A program made the position numbers and the translations under genes. A stretch of DNA of 41,712 bases, taken from an uncultured Schlesneria sp. Lineage in GTDB: Bacteria > Planctomycetota > Planctomycetia > Planctomycetales > Planctomycetaceae. The stretch covers positions 1 through 41,712 of the forward strand of contig CAIULL010000198.1 in assembly GCA_903899985.1 (NCBI GenBank), given 5' to 3'. The notes under the pieces were generated by a model. That model did no database searches. It worked only from the letters and a program-made list of their open reading frames with translations, and had not been told where the DNA came from. Below are positions 7,208 to 14,459 of the stretch, piece by piece (within the stretch, counting starts at the first letter, position 1; each line of letters starts with the position of its first letter).

Positions 7208-7804
7208 ATGACACCGGTCCCCGAAACTCGGGCGAGTTTGCTGCTGAGACTTCGCGATCCGCGAGATCGATCGGCGTGGGACCAGTTTCTGCAAATCTAT
7301 CAGCCGTTGATCTTTCGACTCGCACGTCGACGAGGCATTCAGGACGCTGACGCGCGGGAGGTGACTCAGGACGTGCTGATGTCGGTGGCGGGTGCGATCG
7401 GTCGCTGGGAAACTGATCCCGAGCGAGGTTCGTTTCGTGGCTGGCTGTCGACGATCACTCGAAATCTGGTGGTGAATTACCTGATCCGTCAGTCGCGGCA
7501 TCCGCGTGGAAGCGGCGATAGCGACCTGAAACAGTGGTTGGACGAGCAGCCTGATCCGCAGTCTGACGAGTCTGAGTTTTTCGACCGGGAAGAAGAACGT
7601 CAGATTTTTCGCTGGGCCGCCGAGCAAATCCGTCCGGAATTTCAGGAGACGACCTGGACGGCGTTCTGGCAGACCGCGGTTGAAGGCCGCGAACCGGCGG
7701 ATGTTGCCAGGGAGTTGGGCGTGGTCATTGGAGTGATTTATGTGTCCCGCAGCCGGGTGATGAAACGCCTGCGTGAACAGGTGACGTCGGTACGCAAAGA
7801 TTGA
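7208..7804 (+). CDS. ECF-type RNA polymerase sigma factor, planctomycete kinase-linked group
   Basis: A 198-residue sigma factor. Region 2 covers about residues 20-95 (FLQIYQPLIFRLARRRG, DAREVTQDVLMSV, FRGWLSTITRN). After a linker, region 4 covers about 135-195 (FQETTWTAFWQTAVEGREP, VARELGVVIGVIYVSRSRV). I start it at the ATG at 7208; the frame is open further upstream, but that part translates the R2 repeat. The next gene, 15 bp downstream, is a kinase with an anti-sigma zinc motif, so the pair is almost certainly one operon. In planctomycetes such ECF factors are often encoded beside Ser/Thr kinases, suggesting control by phosphorylation or by the zinc motif. Its target promoters cannot be told from this window. 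Confidence 0.92.
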   Translation: MTPVPETRASLLLRLRDPRDRSAWDQFLQIYQPLIFRLARRRGIQDADAREVTQDVLMSVAGAIGRWETDPERGSFRGWLSTITRNLVVNYLIRQSRHPRGSGDSDLKQWLDEQPDPQSDESEFFDREEERQIFRWAAEQIRPEFQETTWTAFWQTAVEGREPADVARELGVVIGVIYVSRSRVMKRLREQVTSVRKD

Positions 7805-7819
7805 ATCGAGAACAGAAAC

Positions 7820-9229
7820 ATGCCATCCCTGTCACATTGTAATCGCGATCGTCTGCGTCAACTGCTGGACGGCGAGCTTGAACCGTCGGTTGAGACCAAC
7901 GTGACTCAGCACGTCGGGACTTGCGAAGTCTGCCGACGACAATTGGAATCGTTCGCGGCAGACGAAAGCTGGTGGCAGGGGACTCGCGATGCGCTTTCGG
8001 CGGAATCGGATTCGAACGGGGTCTGGTCATTCAACGAACCACCGGACAATTCGCCGCCGAATATTCCGCTCGATTTTCTTGCCCCGTCAGACAACCCCGC
8101 GATGCTTGGCCGCTTGGGGGAATTTGAGATTCTCGAATGGATCGGCTGCGGCGGGATGGGGATCGTGCTGAAAGGGTATGACGACGAACTCAACCGTTAC
8201 GTTGCGGTCAAGGTGTTGCATCCACATTGTGCGACGAGTGCCGCAGCAAGACGCAGGTTCGCTAGGGAAGCTCAAGCAGCAGCGGCGGTCGTGCATCAAC
8301 ACGTTGTGGCGATCTATGCCGTGGATGGGCAACATCATCCCCCGTACCTGGTGATGCCGTTCGTCCCTGGTGAATCGTTACAGCAACGGTTGAACCGGCA
8401 AGGGGCTTTCGAAGTCGTCGATGTTCTGCGAATCGGCCAGCAGGTCGCAGAGGGGCTTGCAGCCGCCCATGCTCAAGGCCTGGTTCATCGGGACATCAAG
8501 CCAGGAAATATTCTGCTCGAACGAAACGTCGAACGAGTTCTTTTGACGGATTTTGGACTTGCCCGCGCTGCCGACGATGCCAGTTTAACTCAAAGTGGAG
8601 TCATCGCCGGGACACCTCAGTTCATGTCACCGGAACAGGCGCACGGCGAGCAGGTCGATCACCGTACCGATCTGTTCAGCCTGGGGACGGTACTGTACAC
8701 GCTGCTGGCGGGGCATTCACCATTCCGAGCAGAAACCACAATGGGCGTTCTTCGCCGAGTTTGTGAAGACACGCCGCGCCCGCTTCGTGAGATTAACCCT
8801 GACGTTCCCGATTGGCTGGAAGCCTTCATCGAGAAATTGCACGCGAAAAAACCATTGCAGCGATTCGAAAATGCCAAAACCGTGGCTGAACAATTAAAAG
8901 GGTGCCTGGCTCACGTCCAGGAACCAACGCTGGTTCCACTACCAACACAGATCGCCGAACTGGCCAAACATCGTCAGCAAAGTAATCAACGTGTTAACTG
9001 GCCAAAATTTGCTGTCGGATTGACTGTGATCAGCCTGATGGTCTTCGCTGCGGGGCTTTGGGCGATCACCCAGCCGCCAAGACTAACCAACAATCCGACG
9101 AATCCCGATTCATCCGCCAGCCAGTTGACCACGGAAGCGACCGCTTGGGACGACCAGTTCCAACAGAACGCCATCGAAATCGACCGCATCCTTCAGAAAC
9201 TGGAATCAAAATCAATCGACGAATTCTGA
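7820..9229 (+). CDS. Membrane Ser/Thr protein kinase with N-terminal anti-sigma zinc motif
   Basis: A 469-residue fusion. Residues 1-45 hold C7 and the HxxxCxxC motif H31-C35-C38 of zinc-binding anti-sigma domains. A Hanks-type kinase domain covers about 99-360: glycine loop IGCGGMG, VAVKVLH with the ATP-binding lysine, HRDIKPGN catalytic loop (about 222-229), DFG (about 245), an activation segment with GTPQFMSPEQ, and a C-terminal lobe. A membrane segment lies at about 394-416, leaving only a short tail of some 50 residues outside, too small for a sensor domain. It is co-transcribed with the ECF sigma factor, so the zinc motif probably binds that factor and the kinase may release it. Partner identity is inference from gene order. 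Confidence 0.93.
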   Translation: MPSLSHCNRDRLRQLLDGELEPSVETNVTQHVGTCEVCRRQLESFAADESWWQGTRDALSAESDSNGVWSFNEPPDNSPPNIPLDFLAPSDNPAMLGRLGEFEILEWIGCGGMGIVLKGYDDELNRYVAVKVLHPHCATSAAARRRFAREAQAAAAVVHQHVVAIYAVDGQHHPPYLVMPFVPGESLQQRLNRQGAFEVVDVLRIGQQVAEGLAAAHAQGLVHRDIKPGNILLERNVERVLLTDFGLARAADDASLTQSGVIAGTPQFMSPEQAHGEQVDHRTDLFSLGTVLYTLLAGHSPFRAETTMGVLRRVCEDTPRPLREINPDVPDWLEAFIEKLHAKKPLQRFENAKTVAEQLKGCLAHVQEPTLVPLPTQIAELAKHRQQSNQRVNWPKFAVGLTVISLMVFAAGLWAITQPPRLTNNPTNPDSSASQLTTEATAWDDQFQQNAIEIDRILQKLESKSIDEF

Positions 9230-9265
9230 TAACAGAAACAAAGAAACTCCCGGATTTCTTCTTGA

Positions 9266-9301
9266 TCCCATACGTCCCATCAGTCCCATAAGTCCCATTT
9301 C
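9266..9301 (+). repeat. Four 9-bp tandem units TCCCATNNN
   Basis: TCCCATACG, TCCCATCAG, TCCCATAAG and TCCCATTTC follow one another directly between the kinase gene and the next gene. Confidence 0.75.
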
Positions 9302-9330
9302 TTCGTTTTCCAAAAAATGAATGGAATTAC

Positions 9331-12300
9331 ATGCCCATAAAAACAATCGTTCGCGGATACGCGATCGCCATCGGATTGATTCTGATGACGGCCGTCACGA
9401 TCCACATGGCGGTTTCGCTGGTGGAACGGAATCCTTGGGTGACGCTGTTTAATCGTCCCGGTGCAGCGCCGCAGGAAGTCGCGCCAACCTACGAATCCCC
9501 CATTGACAGGAAACCAGACACAACCCGGGTTTTAGCAGCTGAACGATCAGTACCGCCGGAACCCATCGATCAGTCAACAACAGCCGACAATCAAGACACC
9601 GAATTCGATCGGCGCGCAAAGCAAATTGCCTTGAAATTCCGCACCGCGAATTCCACGGAGCAATCGAAGCTACGTCAGGAACTGGAATCGCTTTGCGAAG
9701 AGCATTTCGAATATCGGCAGAAGCAACGCAAGTCGGAGATTGAACAACTAAGCAACCGCGTTGATTCACTGCGACTGACGCAGGTCACCCGCCATGCCAA
9801 CAAATCTGAAATCCTGAAACGACGCTTGAACGACCTGCTTGATCCAGACACGAATCTGCAATGGGACTCGACGAAAACGAAAGATGAATCAACTTCGACT
9901 CAAACCGAAGCGAGAGATCCTGCCTTTGAATTGAACATCGTTACTAATTCAGCCTTACCGAATTCGACCGATTCGCCTGAACCAACCTACGAAGGAAAGA
10001 CCCTCACGCAGTGGCTAAGTCTGCTGAAAACAGAACGGAGTCAGGCAAAAATCAAGGACGCTCTTCGTGCGTTGAGTCATCTCAGCACCGATGCCGACCC
10101 ACGGACATTGGTTAAAGCCATCATCAGGATGAGTCGTTCACAATCGGACCTTTCCGATAATGAAGAAGGACAAAGCCAGAATATCTTGCAATTCGCGACC
10201 GCGATTTTTTTAGAAATGCCGAGCAATGTTGTCATCAGCGAATTTCTGACAGAGTTGAATGAGATCCCGCCACAGAAGTTGAGTGATGGTTTCAGGTCGC
10301 TGTTCACGACCTTCCTGGCTTCGATCGTCCAAAACGGAACGATCGAGGTGTTACGATCGAGCTACCATCCTCGGTACTACTATTTTGACAAATTTGACAA
10401 ACACGACCAGGACGCGTTTGATGGGGAAATTCGCCAACGCTCCCGTGGGATCGTCAGTTCACTGACAAAGATCGCTCAAAAAGACAGGTCAAACGACGAT
10501 TGGGTGGTCGAGTGTACTTATTACATCCTTGGTATCGCCGAACAATCCTCCTCGACCTGTCCCGATTTAATCCCCGTCGCCGGACGTGTTTTTTCAGACT
10601 CGGCGTCAATCGAACGAAAAGCAATTGCTGCCCGCTTGCTTGGTGAAAGCCTTGATAAGAGCGAGTTGCACATTCACGAAGTGCTCGGTTATTTCAAAGA
10701 AACATTACAACATGCGAACTTCCAGAATGGGCAGCCTGTATTTCTGTTGGCACAGTTCAGGAAACTGGCGGAAAAATTGCCGGAAATTGTCGCGATCGTC
10801 TCCGACGAACTGTCTGAACGCTGGAAAAAGCTCGAAGCTGATCCACAGTCAGAGGGTATCGATTGCGACGACCTGATCAACGTTCTCGCGGGGATTGGAG
10901 AACCGGCGAAAGGTGTCCTGCCCAAGTTGAAATCGATCGTCGAAACCGATGCGGCACATCGGGCATCTCAACGTTATTTGGCGGTATACGACCCATCAAT
11001 ACAGCGACCACTGCTGCATCAGGATCATATTCTCGCTGCCATCAAGCGGATTGAAGAGGCCAAGCCGAAATCACAAAATGCACCGTCGGCCCCGGTATTA
11101 AACTTGTCGGTGAAAAACCCGATTGCGCAATCATCAGCGTCCATTCCGTCACCATCCTCCGACCCAACGCCAGTCGTCGAAAAAACGTTCGATGGGATAC
11201 CGTATTCGAACTGGCTGAAGATGCTGGAGACGGAACGGAAACCAGAGAAGCTGGCGACCGGAATGGAAGCCTGCTCGCGGCTGGCCGATCCCCACGATGT
11301 TCACCGTATTGCACGGGGGACCTTTCTGGCTGCGGCCTTGTTTGAAACCAGCGACGAGAAAGAGCAGCAACTCGTCTGGAATGCTGGCTGGACAGCCCTC
11401 AAACGACTTCCGACCGAGGTGATTGCCGAGGAACTGATCGTTGCGCTTCAGGACGACGTTACTTTTAAAGCCGGACGAGAGTTTCAAGGAAAACTTATTG
11501 CGCAAAAGCTCTCCAATGCGTTCGAGTCATTGCCCAAAGATCGTACGGATGTTCTCATCGCAGAATTGGTGAAAGTCATTCAAACGAATGTCAAAGGAAC
11601 AGGCTGGTTACTGGCTGGAGCGAGCAATGTCTGGCGAAATTCAAAACGCCCGCTGAGCGATTTTGAATCCTTGCAATCGCAGATCTTCGACGCTGTGGAC
11701 AGCGGACCAGTCGTTACCGTCAGCGGTATGAACGACAATATTGCCAGCGCATGGAGGATCATCGTCTCGAATCTCATCAAAGGTGCTCCGGAAACTCCCG
11801 ATCTCGGGGTGAAGCTGATGAAGCATGCTGGCAAGAGTTCCGAAGTTGTCGACTTAATTGGAAAGCTGGGTCCGCATGCTGAACCTGCCGTCCCGCTGCT
11901 TGTTGATTTGTTCCTTGAAGAATGGAAACGGGTTGAAGCAGAACGTCGGGATGAGGCCAATAACATTTCTCATCAACGCTCCAACGACGAGACGTTTCGC
12001 CGTCATTATCGACGATGTCAAATCATTCAGACGATCGGCGAAATCGGTCGTGGGCAGAACGGATATGCGCTGTTAAGGCAACTGATTCTGATCGCTCCGC
12101 CAAAAAAAGAACGAGATGCTCAATTCGATGGACAACTTTATGGACGGGTCGAAGATGCCTTAGCGAAATACGGACCCGTATCACAATTGGAACCAAAGCG
12201 TGAACTCTTGAGCGACTTTACCTTAATCACAGGCCGATGGAGATTTCAGGAGATGAGCCCTGGAGAAGCTCCCAAAAGTGCCATTGCCGAGTTCAAAAGA

Positions 12301-12669
12301 AGTTATATGCAGCTTGAAGAACACGACGGTACTGACTTCCGGTTTGAAAGGAATTCACAAGGGTTTGCCGGATTTCGCTTCGAGCTCGATGCAACAAAAA
12401 TTCCAAAACAAATCTCATTGTTCAAGTATCAACCCGCCGGTCCACGCGCCGGAACCGATGCTAAACCAACCGAAATACCAGGAACGCGTATGGAAGGAAT
12501 CTACGAACTGACCGAGACGACATTAAGGATTCAACTGAACGAACCAGGCCAGCCGCGACCGACAGAACTGGTCACTGACAAAGCCAACCTCCCCAAGGGC
12601 CAATACCTGCTGGAATTCGATCGCTCGCTGGATGAGAGGTTGACGAAGACGGGGACCGCAACTCCGTGA
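9331..12669 (+). CDS. Large membrane-anchored HEAT-like protein with TIGR03067-like C-terminus
   Basis: 1112 residues. A membrane anchor or uncleaved signal lies at about 9-29, a charged coiled-coil-prone region at about 90-175, and two related alpha-helical blocks start with the same motif: YEGKTLTQWLSLLKTERS (about 220) and FDGIPYSNWLKMLETERK (about 621). Each is followed by helical repeats of HEAT type. The last 140 residues (LITGRWRF, FRFELDATKIPKQISLF, GIYELTETTLRIQL, RPTEL) match the pattern of the planctomycete TIGR03067 domain. It follows the kinase by about 100 bp on the same strand, so it may be in the operon and could be the kinase's scaffold or substrate. No enzymatic motif is visible. 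Confidence 0.8.
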   Translation: MPIKTIVRGYAIAIGLILMTAVTIHMAVSLVERNPWVTLFNRPGAAPQEVAPTYESPIDRKPDTTRVLAAERSVPPEPIDQSTTADNQDTEFDRRAKQIALKFRTANSTEQSKLRQELESLCEEHFEYRQKQRKSEIEQLSNRVDSLRLTQVTRHANKSEILKRRLNDLLDPDTNLQWDSTKTKDESTSTQTEARDPAFELNIVTNSALPNSTDSPEPTYEGKTLTQWLSLLKTERSQAKIKDALRALSHLSTDADPRTLVKAIIRMSRSQSDLSDNEEGQSQNILQFATAIFLEMPSNVVISEFLTELNEIPPQKLSDGFRSLFTTFLASIVQNGTIEVLRSSYHPRYYYFDKFDKHDQDAFDGEIRQRSRGIVSSLTKIAQKDRSNDDWVVECTYYILGIAEQSSSTCPDLIPVAGRVFSDSASIERKAIAARLLGESLDKSELHIHEVLGYFKETLQHANFQNGQPVFLLAQFRKLAEKLPEIVAIVSDELSERWKKLEADPQSEGIDCDDLINVLAGIGEPAKGVLPKLKSIVETDAAHRASQRYLAVYDPSIQRPLLHQDHILAAIKRIEEAKPKSQNAPSAPVLNLSVKNPIAQSSASIPSPSSDPTPVVEKTFDGIPYSNWLKMLETERKPEKLATGMEACSRLADPHDVHRIARGTFLAAALFETSDEKEQQLVWNAGWTALKRLPTEVIAEELIVALQDDVTFKAGREFQGKLIAQKLSNAFESLPKDRTDVLIAELVKVIQTNVKGTGWLLAGASNVWRNSKRPLSDFESLQSQIFDAVDSGPVVTVSGMNDNIASAWRIIVSNLIKGAPETPDLGVKLMKHAGKSSEVVDLIGKLGPHAEPAVPLLVDLFLEEWKRVEAERRDEANNISHQRSNDETFRRHYRRCQIIQTIGEIGRGQNGYALLRQLILIAPPKKERDAQFDGQLYGRVEDALAKYGPVSQLEPKRELLSDFTLITGRWRFQEMSPGEAPKSAIAEFKRSYMQLEEHDGTDFRFERNSQGFAGFRFELDATKIPKQISLFKYQPAGPRAGTDAKPTEIPGTRMEGIYELTETTLRIQLNEPGQPRPTELVTDKANLPKGQYLLEFDRSLDERLTKTGTATP

Positions 12670-12700
12670 TCGTGTATGGCTTTTTTCGAGCCCAAATATT

Positions 12701-12778
12701 GGGAAGGCGAGACTCCCGCTGAGCCGCGAAGCAGGTACACGCATCGACTCAGCGGCTCGGCAGGAGCCTCGCCCTCCC
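12701..12778 (-). repeat. Palindromic repeat family R2, right copy (inverted)
   Basis: The complement of this segment matches 7042-7118 over nearly its whole length, including the central GATGCGTGTACC. It begins about 30 bp after the HEAT-like gene. The two R2 copies face each other across the sigma/kinase/HEAT module. Confidence 0.8.
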
Positions 12779-12828
12779 CAAATTACGACCCCACTTTTAT
12801 CTGACGAATCTCATTTTCTGATGAGTGA

Positions 12829-12850
12829 CAATTAGCGAAGATTAGTCTTC
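12829..12850 (+). repeat. Dispersed repeat ATTAGCGAAGATTAGTxTTC, copy 2
   Basis: It matches 5722-5742 except for one base in the core (GTCTTC for GTGTTC). Confidence 0.6.
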
Positions 12851-12935
12851 CAAACTCCTTCTTCTCACCTTAGCCCCTTGAGACTTTCGGCTAATTGCTT
12901 TTGCACAACGACCGTTAATTCTCCGACTTCAGAGG

Positions 12936-12982
12936 CTAGGGCAAAGGCCCGTTTACCACCCCCGCAGGGGGGGTGGGGTTGC
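12936..12982 (+). repeat. Palindromic repeat family R1, third copy
   Basis: It matches 6863-6908 with about three differences: CTAGGGCAAAGGCCCGTT, then TACCACCCCCGCAGGGGGG, then GTGGGGTTGCG. It lies outside the right R2 copy, so the sigma/kinase/HEAT module has R1 then R2 on the left and R2 then R1 on the right. The 12670-13010 gap holds only repeats. Confidence 0.7.
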
Positions 12983-13010
12983 GTTTGTTTTGATTTCGGA
13001 GGCTTTTTCC

Positions 13011-14444
13011 TCACGCAAACAACTTGTGGACAACGTTCCCTTCGATATCTGTCAGGCGGAAATCTCGACCGGCGTAACGATATGTCAGGCGTTCGTGATT
13101 AAGGCCGAGCAAATGCAAAATCGAGGCGTGCAGGTCGTGGATATGCACTTTGTCCTCGGCGGCGTAGAAACCGTAATCGTCGGTTGTGCCATAACGGAAA
13201 CCGGGTTTCACACCGCCTCCTGCCAGCCACATCGTGAACCCTTCCGGATTATGATCGCGTCCGTTGGTCCCTTCGACGGTTGGGGTTCTGCCGAATTCGC
13301 CTCCCCACCAGACGAGCGTGTCTTCCAGCAGGCCACGCGCTTTCAAGTCGCGTAACAGGCCCGCGATTGGCTTGTCGACTTCCCGGGCATTCTTCTCGTG
13401 TCCATTTTTCAGGTCTGAATGTTGATCCCATTGCACCTTGCTGTCGCTGTGCGTGACCTGGATGAACCGAACGCCTCGTTCGGCGAAGCGACGAGCCATC
13501 AGACACATCCGACCGAAGTTGGCATTGATGGGATCGTCCATCCCATAAAGTTGCCTTGTAGCGGCGGATTCGTCCGACAGATCCTCAACCAGTGGCATCG
13601 CCGTCTGCATGCGAAAGGCGAGTTCGAAGGAATTGATGCGTGCTTCAAGGGATGGATCGGGGCCGCTGGTCGCCTGATGTTCGCGGTTCATCGCTTTCAG
13701 GCGTTCGAGTTCCAGTCGCTGCACCGCTTTGGGGAGGCTGGAATTGCTGATGTAACGGATCTTCGCCTGATCAGAGGGGACGCTTGCGTTACCGATGGGT
13801 GTCCCTTGATACGCCGCAGGGAGGAATGCCGAACCCCAGTTGTTGATTCCCCCATGCGCCAACGTCGGACAGATGGTGACGAACGCGGGAAGATTGGCGT
13901 TATCGGTTCCCAGCCCATAACTGACCCATGACCCGATACTCGGACGCACAAAGCTGTCGCTGCCGGTGTGCAGCTTGAGGACCGCTCCACCATGAGCCGG
14001 ATTGGTTCCATGCACCGAATGCACAAAACAGATGTCGTCCACACAACGGGCCAGATGCGGAAACAGTTCGCTGACATAGGCACCGCTTTCACCATACTGC
14101 TGAAATTTCCAGGGTGATTTCAGCAGATTCCCCGTCGGAGCAAACTGGACCCGTGGCTTGGCAAACGGGAGTGGTTTTCCGTCATCTCGATCCAGCAGCG
14201 GTTTCGGATCGAAGGTGTCGAGGTGTGATGGTCCACCCTTCATGAACAGGAAGATGACCCGCCTGGCCTTCGCGACAAGTTGCGGAACCTTGGGATCAAG
14301 CGGATCAATTCTTGCTGATTCTGCGCGGGATTCGTCGGCCAGCATGGAGGCTAATGCCAATGAACCAAACCCGACAGCAGACCGCTGCAGCAGTTTCCGA
14401 CGCGAAAAGGGAGTCGGCAAGTTGATGCTTTCGTCAGAGATCAT
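13011..14444 (-). CDS. DUF1501 domain protein, Tat-exported
   Basis: 477 residues, the normal family length. The leader SRRKLLQRSAVGFGSLALASML is a twin-arginine-type signal. Family blocks visible are FLFMKGGPSHLDTFDPKP, GTNPAHGGAVLKLHTGS, QVTHSDSKVQWDQHSDLKNGH, WWGGEFGRTP, NGRDHNPEGFTMWLAGGG and HDLHASILHLLGL. These His, Asp and Glu positions resemble a metal-dependent alkaline-phosphatase-fold site. It begins 15 bp after the cytochrome/DUF1549/DUF1553 gene on the same strand, the standard planctomycete pair. The pair is thought to act outside the cytoplasm, with possible roles in polymer degradation, but no substrate has been established. Confidence 0.93.
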   Translation of the reverse strand: MISDESINLPTPFSRRKLLQRSAVGFGSLALASMLADESRAESARIDPLDPKVPQLVAKARRVIFLFMKGGPSHLDTFDPKPLLDRDDGKPLPFAKPRVQFAPTGNLLKSPWKFQQYGESGAYVSELFPHLARCVDDICFVHSVHGTNPAHGGAVLKLHTGSDSFVRPSIGSWVSYGLGTDNANLPAFVTICPTLAHGGINNWGSAFLPAAYQGTPIGNASVPSDQAKIRYISNSSLPKAVQRLELERLKAMNREHQATSGPDPSLEARINSFELAFRMQTAMPLVEDLSDESAATRQLYGMDDPINANFGRMCLMARRFAERGVRFIQVTHSDSKVQWDQHSDLKNGHEKNAREVDKPIAGLLRDLKARGLLEDTLVWWGGEFGRTPTVEGTNGRDHNPEGFTMWLAGGGVKPGFRYGTTDDYGFYAAEDKVHIHDLHASILHLLGLNHERLTYRYAGRDFRLTDIEGNVVHKLFA

Positions 14445-14459
14445 CGTGTTGGCCTCAAC

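Noticed and set aside
6995-7627. 210-residue reading frame on the minus strand opposite the sigma factor
   Set aside because: It is antisense to a well-supported sigma gene and includes the R2 repeat translation.
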